Shown: one piece after another, positions 1-7,212 of the stretch
How the letters are laid out: every line of letters begins with the position of its first letter
How positions within the stretch are numbered: the first letter of the stretch is position 1
Virus record (IMG/VR): IMGVR_UViG_3300032893_000056
Location: 1 to 56,411 of that record
Source: a virus
Length of the DNA: 56,411 nucleotides
Reading direction: 5' to 3' (one strand)
Position numbers and translations under genes: made by a program
The notes under the pieces: model-generated
Databases searched by the model: none
Told to the model about the DNA's origin: nothing
The model's input: the letters and a program-made list of their open reading frames with translations, nothing else

Positions 1-52
1 GCAACTTCAAACATGGGTTCAAGCCCTCCAAGGTAAGTTTAGTTCCAAATAA
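1..52 (+). CDS. 3' end of endolysin gene (partial)
   Basis: The first 52 bases are the last codons and TAA stop of the GH24 endolysin gene, identical to the end of the complete copy finishing at 53785. The window therefore begins inside a gene, which fits an arbitrary break in a circular map. Only the tail of the protein is encoded here. Confidence 0.85.
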   Translation, partial: QLQTWVQALQGKFSSK

Positions 53-56
53 ATAA

Positions 57-77
57 GGCCCCGAAAGGGGCCTTTTT
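57..77. terminator. Bidirectional Rho-independent terminator (left copy)
   Basis: A 6-bp perfect stem GGCCCC/GGGGCC with GAAA loop is followed by TTTTT on the plus strand and by a T-rich run on the minus strand. It sits between the convergent endolysin (+) and the 51-residue gene (-), so it can end both transcripts. Confidence 0.9.
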
Positions 78-79
78 CT

Positions 80-235
80 CTACAGTTCCTCGTCTCCCTC
101 ATCCACGATCTCGATATCTTTGTACCACGTAACTCGAAGAAGTCCTATATCAGCATTCACTCCAAATCCCAGAGTCTCATTGTCAAAGTATTCGAGACCC
201 ACACTCGCACCCTTAATCAGTTGCCAAGTAATCAT
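80..235 (-). CDS. Conserved small acidic protein, 51 aa (left copy)
   Basis: Last gene of the minus-strand arm. It starts at the ATG at 235, preceded by GGAGACATGAAGC, and ends one base from the terminator stem. The protein begins MITWQLIKGASVGLEYF and ends in an acidic tail (DEGDEEL). The copy at 53813-53968 differs at a handful of bases in this stretch, and all those I checked are synonymous, which supports a real gene under purifying selection. I do not recognise the family and no function can be assigned. Confidence 0.75.
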   Translation of the reverse strand: MITWQLIKGASVGLEYFDNETLGFGVNADIGLLRVTWYKDIEIVDEGDEEL

Positions 236-249
236 GCTTCATGTCTCCG

Positions 250-2139
250 TTAGAGCCATTCGCAAGCGCCACTCGAACAGGCGTATTCTTGCGAACCATT
301 AGTTGTATCTTCAGCTTTCTCATAGCCATCGAACATATTCCAATCGATCGATGGGAAGTTCGCGGCTAATTGTTGATAGTCCGCTTCGGAAAGATCCTGA
401 TATGGAGCCTGTTGATATACGTGATCAGAATGCGGAAGGAACGATACACCACCCACATCATCCAAGTGCTTATATACCCAAGCACCAACATCCATCCATT
501 CATGTTCTTTTACGTAAACAGTAATACTAGGATTGTGTTCACACCAATGACGCTTGAAAGATAGATAATGTTCCAACTGTTCGATTGCACCACGGTCCGA
601 TCGGACCACGCTACCAGTTGGAGAAGCCACTGGAAAACTGAACACAAGATTAGAAGGATTAGTAACGTCAGTTTCACAAGGCACACCTTGGTCTTTTAGA
701 AAAGTAGCAAGAGGGTCTTTAACATCAGCCCGAACAGTGCGAATATAGTACGGATTGTGACGAGGATGAATCCCACTAGCAGAATCAACAAGCTGGCTAA
801 CCGTACCAGATGGCTTGATCGTTGTGATGGCTGCACTGGCAGGAATCTGTAGCTTCTCCGCCCAATCCTTGTTAGTCGATACCGCATGATTCTTCATCCG
901 TGTAAGCGTATCAGCCAACCCATCGCTATTGCTCCCGTTAAGAAGGCTGTTATCCATAATACCAGTAAGGCTGACACCAAGCAGACGCTCTTCTTCAGCA
1001 TTTATCCTCCATGCTTTTCGGAGGTATCGGAAGTCTGTGAGAGTGCTTTGAAAGGTTCCGAGAATCGTAGCGAGTTCAACCTTGTTGCACAGCGTCTCGC
1101 AAGTATCTCCTGCTCGTACAATGACTTCGCTAAGATTGCAAAATCCGTTGGGTCGAAGGATGATTTCTCCGCAAGGGTTCGTTCCAAAATCCCAATCCAC
1201 ATCTCGACGTCCTGTAGCGCCCGCTTGGCGCTTCGCGCTAACCCGATTAAAAATTCCTCGCTCACCACTCTTTGATTCATATAGTGCGTGCCACTCCTTC
1301 ATCCAAATTCCAACATCAGGTCGTTCTGTGTATGCTACGCTGTTGTTAGCCAGTGCTCGATGGCCACTACCTTCCCACCAAGCACCGTTTTTAGCGTTAC
1401 GCATCCGTTCGTCAGTAAGGTTACTGAGAGAGATAAGAGCACTCCGACGAACACCACCAACCACGACAATCTGAGCAATCTTACATACCAGATCATGACA
1501 CTCCAGAGAGTTTAGTTTTCGGCCCACGGCCTGTTTGAATAGTTGCTTAGTGAAGTTGAATAGGTCCACCAAAGGCGCAGGACCACTTGCTCTGCCTCCG
1601 AAAGTTTTAAGGCGCGCTCCCGCAGGTCGGACTCGGCTAACATCAAGTATCGGAGATTGTCCTGAATATAGGAGGGAGATGAGTTGGCGAAAAGCGCTAG
1701 CCCAACCTTGCTTAGAATCCGCGACAACAATAACTGTTTCTGAATCGTAAATTCGTTCTGGAACTTCTGGAAGTTTATTGATGTACTGTCGTTCGACACT
1801 GAAGCCTACTCCTGTACCATTCATAAGAATAAACATACACTCATCAAAAGCCTTGGGATCATCGATGGGCAGATAACTACAATTGTATCCAGCAATGTTA
1901 TCTCGTTCAAGGGCTGGGCCTGCCACCATCAGTGCCCGCATGCTGGGGACTACATCCAGATTGTAGATCCCCTCAAACACTCGCTGGTAGGGGAACACAT
2001 CCCCATATCGATTAGCCCAGAAGTCACAGTATCGTTGGACTGTTTCGGACCATCGCTCCCGACGACCCTCCTTCTCTAGCCAGCGTGCGTACCTCGATTT
2101 ATATACGTATTCCTGCAAATCTGTAGAGAAATCACTCAC
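250..2139 (-). CDS. nrdJ: Class II (adenosylcobalamin-dependent) ribonucleoside-triphosphate reductase
   Basis: Monomeric B12-dependent reductase converting ribonucleoside triphosphates to deoxyribonucleotides with a cobalamin-derived thiyl radical. By analogy with the Lactobacillus leichmannii enzyme, the key cysteines are visible: C87 (NCSYLP) and C334 (FCNLSEV) as the redox pair, C323 (NPCGEI) as the thiyl radical site with the family's 11-residue spacing, and a C-terminal CSSGAC pair (C621/C626) that re-reduces the active site. At 629 aa it is shorter than the ~740 aa Lactobacillus enzyme, as phage forms often are. The start is a GTG overlapping the stop of the upstream acidic gene. It would supply dNTPs without needing oxygen or a second subunit, provided the host supplies B12. 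A second, diverged copy lies at 53983-55887. Confidence 0.95.
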   Translation of the reverse strand: MSDFSTDLQEYVYKSRYARWLEKEGRRERWSETVQRYCDFWANRYGDVFPYQRVFEGIYNLDVVPSMRALMVAGPALERDNIAGYNCSYLPIDDPKAFDECMFILMNGTGVGFSVERQYINKLPEVPERIYDSETVIVVADSKQGWASAFRQLISLLYSGQSPILDVSRVRPAGARLKTFGGRASGPAPLVDLFNFTKQLFKQAVGRKLNSLECHDLVCKIAQIVVVGGVRRSALISLSNLTDERMRNAKNGAWWEGSGHRALANNSVAYTERPDVGIWMKEWHALYESKSGERGIFNRVSAKRQAGATGRRDVDWDFGTNPCGEIILRPNGFCNLSEVIVRAGDTCETLCNKVELATILGTFQSTLTDFRYLRKAWRINAEEERLLGVSLTGIMDNSLLNGSNSDGLADTLTRMKNHAVSTNKDWAEKLQIPASAAITTIKPSGTVSQLVDSASGIHPRHNPYYIRTVRADVKDPLATFLKDQGVPCETDVTNPSNLVFSFPVASPTGSVVRSDRGAIEQLEHYLSFKRHWCEHNPSITVYVKEHEWMDVGAWVYKHLDDVGGVSFLPHSDHVYQQAPYQDLSEADYQQLAANFPSIDWNMFDGYEKAEDTTNGSQEYACSSGACEWL

Positions 2140-2318
2140 TCGTAATCTTCCTCCCCCTCATCGAAATATTCAAGCAATACATCGTATCGCTCCTCAATAT
2201 AATCTTCTAGTACCATAACCAATTCCGTACTTGTTACATTTAGCAACTCAATTAAAGTCAACTCATCCAATTGAGTAAGCGACGCTTTTAGTTCTTCTAG
2301 AGTTCTTTCATTAATCAT
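2136..2318 (-). CDS. Small acidic phage protein, 60 aa
   Basis: Begins MINERTLEEL and is rich in Glu, Asp and Leu, apparently helical. The ATG at 2318 lies inside the end of the upstream endonuclease gene, and its stop overlaps the nrdJ start, so the three genes are translationally coupled. A homologue occupies the right end of the window (56233-56411). Short proteins opening with MINERT recur in phages, but the function is unknown. Confidence 0.75.
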   Translation of the reverse strand: MINERTLEELKASLTQLDELTLIELLNVTSTELVMVLEDYIEERYDVLLEYFDEGEEDYE

Positions 2319-2727
2319 ATGTATTAATATATTTAATTGCTGCATTCATGATTGTGCTATCTTCTCGAAAGTAACCCAGCCCTACATTGCAAAAAGTACA
2401 AAGTAAGCCCCGGACGTTCCCCGTAGTATGATTGTGATCAACACATACTTTTGAATCTTCAAACAATTGGTTACAAATGGCACACCGATTTTCTTGTGCT
2501 TGGAGCAACTTATGGTATTGTTCGAGTGTTAATCCATAACGAACCTTTAAATTGCGTTTGAAAATATATTCTGGTGTCTCATTGACTTCTCGCCATTTTC
2601 TATTGGCTTCATTAATTTTCTGTGGATTTCGTTTATAATACTTCCGATTGTATTCATTTCGGCACGATTGGCACCACCGTTGTGATGGTGCTCGTGGGTT
2701 TATTTTACATTTTGAACAGAGACTCAT
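2311..2727 (-). CDS. Endonuclease VII-like HNH nuclease, 138 aa
   Basis: Recombination endonuclease VII family. An N-terminal zinc-binding pair (CSKCK, CQSC) is followed by the signature CAIC ... VDHNHTTG ... RGLLCTFCN, which combines two CxxC zinc ligands with the catalytic DHNH. Such genes are usually free-standing mobile endonucleases in phages, although T4 endonuclease VII itself resolves DNA junctions. Overlaps of 4 bases upstream and 8 downstream show tight insertion. In the right-end homologous locus a different endonuclease VII-like gene occupies a different slot, which suggests mobility. Confidence 0.88.
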   Translation of the reverse strand: MSLCSKCKINPRAPSQRWCQSCRNEYNRKYYKRNPQKINEANRKWREVNETPEYIFKRNLKVRYGLTLEQYHKLLQAQENRCAICNQLFEDSKVCVDHNHTTGNVRGLLCTFCNVGLGYFREDSTIMNAAIKYINTYD

Positions 2728-3038
2728 TCGTACTTAATAGGTGGTTGAAACCATACGTTTAGTTTTAGCATTCGTGCCACTTGAAATTCCGCATTGGCAC
2801 CTTCACTCTTTTCCCATCCCCGAAGCAGATAGATCCCATCACAATCGCACAAAGCTTTCAGATCGATCCGCATACACTCGATGTAATCCGCTTCAGGGTC
2901 CGGATTCAGTTCTACTGGATTGACAACCTCATATCCAAGTTGCCGCAGAGTCTTAGCTGTTGCATTGAAAGCAGGGAAGTTCAACTCTGGATAACCCCGC
3001 ATGGGACCTGCTATATAATATTTAGGGAGAATTCTCAT
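2724..3038 (-). CDS. DUF4406 protein, nucleoside deoxyribosyltransferase-like, 104 aa
   Basis: Matches the DUF4406 pattern: an opening YIAGPMRGYPELNFPAF, a central region ending in a DGIYLLRGWEKSEGA stretch, then AEFQVA. The fold is related to nucleoside 2-deoxyribosyltransferases, so a role in nucleotide or base handling is plausible but unproven. It starts at an ATGA overlap with the diphosphohydrolase gene upstream and sits in a run of nucleotide metabolism genes ending with nrdJ. Confidence 0.8.
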   Translation of the reverse strand: MRILPKYYIAGPMRGYPELNFPAFNATAKTLRQLGYEVVNPVELNPDPEADYIECMRIDLKALCDCDGIYLLRGWEKSEGANAEFQVARMLKLNVWFQPPIKYE

Positions 3039-3343
3039 TTGTTTAGATCATCCAAGTCAGGTCGGTTCTTCATCATGTGGGACAAGAACATTAGACAGCA
3101 TTGAGCGTGATCGACGTGAGGGAGGCCAGACTCTTCATCATAATACTCACCCCGTAGTATGGCAAATAGATGACGAAAAGCAGCAGCAATGAGGCGAGAA
3201 TAAACGATGCCACCTCGCCAATTATTTCTGGCATATTTTTTTGCACCGAACTCCAGTACCCTTGCAAGACCTTCCATAGCATCTGGGTCCAGAAGATCAA
3301 GTGGAACTTTTCCTTGATCATACTTGATTCCCTGTTCAGCCAT
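3035..3343 (-). CDS. dATP/dGTP diphosphohydrolase-domain protein, 102 aa
   Basis: Contains the phage dATP/dGTP diphosphohydrolase N-terminal domain signature: KYDQGKVPLDLLDPDAMEG, EFGAKKYARNNWR, SRLIAAAFRH, ESGLPHVDHA. This is an all-alpha MazG-like pyrophosphohydrolase type expected to hydrolyse purine dNTPs to dNMP. The start is placed at 3343 because GGGAGAGAGGA precedes this ATG; a longer frame would run into the upstream gene. No PurZ-like gene is visible, so there is no support for a Z-base genome. A role in dNTP pool balance beside nrdJ is the likelier reading. Confidence 0.8.
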   Translation of the reverse strand: MAEQGIKYDQGKVPLDLLDPDAMEGLARVLEFGAKKYARNNWRGGIVYSRLIAAAFRHLFAILRGEYYDEESGLPHVDHAQCCLMFLSHMMKNRPDLDDLNK

Positions 3344-3557
3344 TAATCCTCTCTCCCAGCGGGCCATAGAATGTAGGTTTATCGGAGGCAGTTTCAAGTC
3401 GGGCCAATCGAGTTTGAATATCAAGAAGAGCTAGTCCAAGTGTGTTAAATGACATGGCATCAGCACGTACTACATCAGGAATCTCACCTGCACTATTGGC
3501 TATTCCGCCTGCTTGGTAGATGAGTTCCTGTAGTCTCTTCCAGTCTTCACTGTCCAT
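3336..3557 (-). CDS. Hypothetical protein, 73 aa
   Basis: Predicted mostly helical; no family recognised. It overlaps the metallophosphoesterase gene upstream by 11 bases and the diphosphohydrolase gene downstream by 8, so it belongs to the same operon. Nothing indicates secretion or membrane insertion. Confidence 0.6.
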   Translation of the reverse strand: MDSEDWKRLQELIYQAGGIANSAGEIPDVVRADAMSFNTLGLALLDIQTRLARLETASDKPTFYGPLGERING

Positions 3558-4314
3558 ACTTTTTCCTCAAATAGTCTAGGGGGACGTACATTTCATCAAA
3601 CTCACCATCAGACACATCATGAAGCATAACAACACCACGCCAGTGATTATTACCTTGTGGCCCGAGGTAATCTTCATTATGCTCATAGCAAGAGCCAGCA
3701 ATGATGCTAGTAATGCGTTTACCATCAGCACGGTAAGCAGATGCACTTTGTCTCCCCTGTTGGTGACCTGCAACACAGGACATATGCTTCTTATTCAGTT
3801 GGGCAGCAGCAGTGGAGGCAGGACGGCCAGCCACACCAGTGACAAAATAATGGCTGTAAGCAACACCATCAATAACAACAACCTCAAGAAACGGATGTAC
3901 TTCCCAACCAGCAGCTTCGTAGCCCAAGTCGCTGAGGTCAAGAGTCCCATCCAACTTGGGATCAGAATTAATAGCACGACTAATACGATCCTCGTGGTTT
4001 CCGAGTGTAAGAACTCGTCGAGGGTGGTACTGACGTTTGCCATTTCGGCGCTGCTTATCATTGTAAGCATTGAGGGGACCGAGGAGAACTGCCATACCAT
4101 TTTTAGCTGCCTCAATGTCAGACTTGTATCGACGGCCTTCAAACGACTTCTTGCCCACATCGTAACTACTCAACGAGGGCATGTCAGCAAAATCTCCGAT
4201 CTGGACAATCACATCTGGTTGCTTATCCACGATGTAGTGGCCAATATTTTCCAGAAATTTTAGATCATCCTGCGCGCGTAGCTGTGTATCCGGAATTACC
4301 AAGTGTTTCGTCAC
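3547..4314 (-). CDS. Calcineurin-like metallophosphoesterase, 255 aa
   Basis: The dinuclear metal-binding motifs appear in order: PDTQ near the N-terminus, QIGDFAD, the GNHEDR signature around residues 105-110, and AGHQQG near residue 183. These define a metallo-dependent phosphatase/nuclease of the kind found in many podoviruses next to replication genes. The substrate cannot be read from sequence; DNA, RNA or a small phosphoester are all possible. The start overlaps the preceding stop by an ATGA. Confidence 0.85.
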   Translation of the reverse strand: MTKHLVIPDTQLRAQDDLKFLENIGHYIVDKQPDVIVQIGDFADMPSLSSYDVGKKSFEGRRYKSDIEAAKNGMAVLLGPLNAYNDKQRRNGKRQYHPRRVLTLGNHEDRISRAINSDPKLDGTLDLSDLGYEAAGWEVHPFLEVVVIDGVAYSHYFVTGVAGRPASTAAAQLNKKHMSCVAGHQQGRQSASAYRADGKRITSIIAGSCYEHNEDYLGPQGNNHWRGVVMLHDVSDGEFDEMYVPLDYLRKKYGQ

Positions 4315-4505
4315 TGCATCTCCTCCGGAGGTTCGTGAACATCGTGAGCACTTCGGAATTCATTGGTAGCTGTAAAGGGAATCATCCCACCTTTAATTAA
4401 GGCTTCAAGGCCGATCTCCAATACAAAGGAGAGTTCCTTCCCTTCCAGAACTCCTTGAAATACTACCGAGCCATCTTCCTTCTCTACTGTGTGCTTGATC
4501 ATCAT
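4311..4505 (-). CDS. Hypothetical protein, 64 aa
   Basis: The start is assigned to the ATG at 4505 because it overlaps the endonuclease I stop in an ATGA arrangement; a longer form from 4547 is open but less likely. The protein begins MMIKHTVEKEDGSVVFQG, looks beta-rich, and has no recognised family. It lies between endonuclease I and the phosphoesterase in the replication operon. Confidence 0.6.
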   Translation of the reverse strand: MMIKHTVEKEDGSVVFQGVLEGKELSFVLEIGLEALIKGGMIPFTATNEFRSAHDVHEPPEEMQ

Positions 4506-4870
4506 CGTTTGAGCCATTCCTTTGGGATAGTATCTATCGTGGCCCAAGGAATCCCGTGCTTGTCACACCATTCCGCGTATGTTGTATTGGATGCGCGGTT
4601 TAACTTATTGTTAGGATTTTGGAAAATTAGATAGATGGTTAGTTCGGGGTGTTGTTCTTTAATATGAAGATGTTTGGCACGATCTGCACTTTGCATCAAC
4701 CCCTTAGTTTCACAATATACCCCTTCTCGTACTTTCCAGTCAGGGGTATAACTGTGTTCCACAGTGTACTTGATCTTATCTTTTTCATATTCAAGTTGTG
4801 GATACTTCTTAGCAAAGGTTGCCTCGAAGTTGCTCTTATATTTGTCGTTACGCTTCTTCCGTCGGGCCAT
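4502..4870 (-). CDS. T7 gp3-like endonuclease I (Holliday junction resolvase), 122 aa
   Basis: Phage endonuclease I, which cleaves branched DNA junctions and in T7 helps degrade host DNA and resolve concatemers. The catalytic set is E16, D44, E54, K56 (PDW ... YCETKG), with the same 10- and 2-residue spacing as T7 D55/E65/K67. The C-terminal half keeps KEQHPELTIYLIFQNP and TTYAEWCDKHG. The ATG at 4870 is preceded by AAAGGAGA, so it is preferred over the upstream in-frame ATG. The gene overlaps the exonuclease gene by 23 bases, mirroring the functional pairing in T7. Confidence 0.95.
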   Translation of the reverse strand: MARRKKRNDKYKSNFEATFAKKYPQLEYEKDKIKYTVEHSYTPDWKVREGVYCETKGLMQSADRAKHLHIKEQHPELTIYLIFQNPNNKLNRASNTTYAEWCDKHGIPWATIDTIPKEWLKR

Positions 4871-5567
4871 TCGTCTCCTTTGGAGAGCTTCCACCTTGTG
4901 GAGTGGGGGCCTCCCACATTTTATTTTCTTCTCGAAGAATGTAAAGCAACTGGCAGTTCAGATGCAATCTTTCTTCGTTGTTGTATATCGCTCGCACAGC
5001 TTGGTACATGTCCCATTCGGTGGTGAGGTCGTCGATGATTTTTCCGGCGGTGACTGGTCCCATTCTTTTGAGTCCCGAGATAATGTTATCAGTTCGATCA
5101 CCGGTAAGAACAGAGCGATAAAAAGACCTAAGCCCATCAACAGTAGAGACCACATCAAACTCATTCTTTCTCCAGTTATAGTGGTTACCAGGAATCTGCT
5201 TCAAATCCTTATCAATGGAGCAAATGATAAAAGAATCGAGTCGGCTAGATGCGATACCGATTGCATCATCTGCCTCGTAGCCGTCAGTAACGGTTCCACC
5301 ATATTCAGTAACGATGTAAGCGTTTGCCTCTGCTCGGTATTGAGGTTCGGGTTTCCCTTTGCGGTTTGCCTTGTAATCTGGATAGATGCTATAACGGAAG
5401 TTATTAGATCCTGAAATAAAGCATTCAAAGTCGGTAGCTCCTGTAGTTTCTAGGATGCGCTTCATGAGATTATCAATATCCTCACGGCACGCATCCCAGC
5501 CCCACTGCTCATTGTACGCCGCACAACTGAATGCTACAATATCCGCGTCAATAAGAGCGACAGTCAA
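4848..5567 (-). CDS. 5'-3' exonuclease (T7 gp6/FEN-like), 239 aa
   Basis: PIN/FEN-type 5' nuclease. The acidic metal-binding residues are visible: D7/D9 (IDAD), YKANRKG at 65-71, EADD at 98-101, DKDL at 119-122 and GDRTDN at 156-161, which is also the helix-hairpin-helix region. In T7-like replication this enzyme removes RNA primers and degrades host DNA. It sits directly upstream of endonuclease I. The proline/glycine-rich C-terminal tail is outside the conserved fold. Confidence 0.92.
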   Translation of the reverse strand: MTVALIDADIVAFSCAAYNEQWGWDACREDIDNLMKRILETTGATDFECFISGSNNFRYSIYPDYKANRKGKPEPQYRAEANAYIVTEYGGTVTDGYEADDAIGIASSRLDSFIICSIDKDLKQIPGNHYNWRKNEFDVVSTVDGLRSFYRSVLTGDRTDNIISGLKRMGPVTAGKIIDDLTTEWDMYQAVRAIYNNEERLHLNCQLLYILREENKMWEAPTPQGGSSPKETNGPTEEA

Positions 5568-5569
5568 TA

Positions 5570-5776
5570 TTAGACCTCAAAGGTAAGGGTTTTAGTCTTT
5601 TCCTTGATCACGAAAGCAGCTTTCATCGCAGAATCTTCATCAAAAAAGAAACCAGCACTATCCCAATATGTTTGTTGAAGTCCACCACCAGCATCGTAAC
5701 TACGCTCATACATCAGTTCGTATGCATCTTCCCCACTATAATGACGATTAGGCCGCCACTCAATCTTACATTTCAT
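5570..5776 (-). CDS. Hypothetical protein, 68 aa
   Basis: The start is placed at the ATG at 5776, just after the stop of the 84-aa gene (TAATATG). The protein begins MKCKIEWRPNRHYSGEDAYE and ends TLTFEV, with a pattern of beta strands. No family is recognised. It lies three bases upstream of the exonuclease gene in the same operon. Confidence 0.6.
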   Translation of the reverse strand: MKCKIEWRPNRHYSGEDAYELMYERSYDAGGGLQQTYWDSAGFFFDEDSAMKAAFVIKEKTKTLTFEV

Positions 5777-5777
5777 A

Positions 5778-6032
5778 TTAGTACACGTCTCCATTAAGTG
5801 CCTTCTTTTGGTCCTCATAAGGCACAGCCACACGCCTATAGAATTCCTGCTTGGCACATTCAAGGACACCAATGATCTCATTGATACCACGATACGATTT
5901 GGTATCCATCGTATCCGCAAGGAACCGAGTGATTACGTAGTTGGCGATACCCGGACTGATCAGTTGGATATTCAGCAGTTCGTTCAGGGCGGGATCAACC
6001 AACTCCTGCTCCGATTGGTTGATGTATGGCAT
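5778..6032 (-). CDS. Conserved phage protein (DUF6899-like), 84 aa
   Basis: The sequence pattern MPYINQSEQELVDPALNELL ... ISPGIANYVITRFLADTM resembles a recurrent small phage protein that I believe is catalogued as DUF6899; the family number is from memory. No biochemical role is known to me. It ends YRRVAVPYEDQKK, a feature shared by many such proteins, and lies in the exonuclease operon. Confidence 0.65.
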   Translation of the reverse strand: MPYINQSEQELVDPALNELLNIQLISPGIANYVITRFLADTMDTKSYRGINEIIGVLECAKQEFYRRVAVPYEDQKKALNGDVY

Positions 6033-6033
6033 G

Positions 6034-6204
6034 TTACTTACCCCGGACCTTCTTCAAAGCGGGATTAGCCTTCTTCGCCGCAGGGGATGCCTTACGAGTA
6101 GCGCTAGCAAGAATGGCACCAGCACGATCCTTACTTACACCCTCTTCCTTTGCAATCTTATTTTGAACACTGGCAAAGCCAGGATGCGATTTTTTACCGG
6201 CCAC
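6034..6204 (-). CDS. Conserved small basic phage protein, 56 aa
   Basis: The start is the GTG at 6204, preceded at good spacing by GGAGG; upstream in-frame codons belong to an overlapping frame. The product begins (V)AGKKSHPGFASVQNKIA and continues SKDRAGAILASATRKASPAA, a lysine/alanine-rich pattern recurring in phages of many types. Function unknown. It overlaps the preceding gene by 11 bases. Confidence 0.72.
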   Translation of the reverse strand: MAGKKSHPGFASVQNKIAKEEGVSKDRAGAILASATRKASPAAKKANPALKKVRGK

Positions 6205-6358
6205 GAGAATTCCTCCGTTGGGGTTTAGTTGCTTTGCCTTGATCGGCATTATTAAATTCACGACCTACAGATTGGGGTACTCCAACCTTCTTTGCAAAGC
6301 CGGGCGAATGCGCAACAGCCGCCATGAAGCGCTTTTGTTTAGGCGTCTTGCTTGGCAT
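6194..6358 (-). CDS. Conserved small phage protein, 54 aa
   Basis: Begins MPSKTPKQKRFMAAVAHSPG and continues FAKKVGVPQSVGREFNNAD, closely matching a widespread short basic phage protein pattern. The gene is too short for usual length cut-offs but is well supported by this conservation and by its overlaps with both neighbours (20 bases upstream, 11 downstream). Function unknown; its basic character would allow nucleic acid binding. Confidence 0.78.
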   Translation of the reverse strand: MPSKTPKQKRFMAAVAHSPGFAKKVGVPQSVGREFNNADQGKATKPQRRNSRGR

Positions 6359-6545
6359 CTTCCACTACCTTTTCAGTATCTGCTGCAACAGTTTCAATCT
6401 TCTTTACTTCCTCTTCAGTTTGCGCCACCACGGTGTTGTGGTTGAAGAGCGCGTCAACCTTAGCCTCCAGAGTGACCAAACGCTGATGGACAGCATCAAA
6501 ACCAGCAATAACTTCATTCTTGAACTTCCCAATAAATCCGAACAT
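6339..6545 (-). CDS. Small coiled-coil protein, 68 aa
   Basis: The start is placed at the ATG at 6545, with GGAG ten bases upstream. After a hydrophobic N-terminus (MFGFIGKF) the chain is a heptad-like acidic helix (HQRLVTLEAKVDALF) and ends in a Glu/Lys/Val-rich tail. This looks like an oligomerising structural or regulatory protein, but no family is recognised. Confidence 0.6.
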   Translation of the reverse strand: MFGFIGKFKNEVIAGFDAVHQRLVTLEAKVDALFNHNTVVAQTEEEVKKIETVAADTEKVVEDAKQDA

Positions 6546-6606
6546 ATCACTTATCTCCGAAATAAAATCAACAATCTTAACTACTGCTGCGACTTTCAAA
6601 AGAAGA

Positions 6607-7170
6607 TCAGAAGGGGATATCCTCAGCGATGTCTTCAATGAGCCCAGAGTCTGTAGCAATCTTCGAAAAAGCTTCAGTATCAGTACCAAAAACGTACGAC
6701 TCAAGCTGCTTAGCCAGACCAATGATTTCCTCCGCTTTAAGAACGTTCTTGTCCGTCTTCAGGGCCGCTACCGCTGTGCTCAGGCTGCTCTGGCGGATGA
6801 TGTACACTTGCTTCTTGGCTCGCTCCTCCGGAGTCTCCCAACCACCTTTTGAAGTGGCAGTCGATGCATGAGGTGAGCCCGGCGCCGATTTCGAAACCTG
6901 TCCCCCCGCAGCGGGAGCACTCCCCTTCACTGCCTTTACCCAATCGTTGTACCCCTTATCGTTCTTGACGACTTCAATCTCATACACATCCGACGGCTTG
7001 GCTGACTGCATCGTGATTGCAGTATCCTTCCCTGCACCAAACGGCATCAGCTTCTTGGACTCCACCTTCCCGTTAAACGACAGATTCTTGTAGGCAACTT
7101 CCACAACTTGGTACGGACCCTTGGCACCTTGAACGGTATCCGTGGTAGCACTCAGAACTTGAATTTGCAA
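6607..7170 (-). CDS. Single-stranded DNA-binding-like protein, 187 aa
   Basis: An N-terminal beta-rich domain (residues ~1-85, apparently OB-like) is followed by a Gly/Ser/Ala/Pro linker and ends in EDIAEDIPF, the acidic tip with a terminal Pro-Phe that SSB proteins use to recruit replication partners. Position directly upstream of the polymerase C-terminal gene supports a role in replication. Identity as SSB is inferred from the tail, layout and context rather than from a clear family match. Confidence 0.68.
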   Translation of the reverse strand: MQIQVLSATTDTVQGAKGPYQVVEVAYKNLSFNGKVESKKLMPFGAGKDTAITMQSAKPSDVYEIEVVKNDKGYNDWVKAVKGSAPAAGGQVSKSAPGSPHASTATSKGGWETPEERAKKQVYIIRQSSLSTAVAALKTDKNVLKAEEIIGLAKQLESYVFGTDTEAFSKIATDSGLIEDIAEDIPF

Positions 7171-7212
7171 AACGCTCTCCTTAGTTGATATGATATATCT
7201 TATATTAGATTG

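Larger units (their letters stand above)
1..2318. repeat. Left copy of diverged terminal direct repeat
   Basis: This segment corresponds to 53734-56411 at an offset of 53733. Over the first ~235 bases it is nearly identical, then it diverges at many mostly synonymous sites through the nrdJ gene. Gene order differs in one respect: here the endonuclease VII-like gene lies upstream of the small acidic gene, whereas in the right copy it lies between the acidic gene and nrdJ. This is homology between two haplotypes, not an exact terminal repeat. Confidence 0.85.

Noticed and set aside
3035-3343. Possible 2-aminoadenine (Z) genome because of a dATP/dGTP diphosphohydrolase-type gene
   Set aside because: No PurZ-like adenylosuccinate synthetase is visible, and the polymerase is not of a recognisable Z-specific type.
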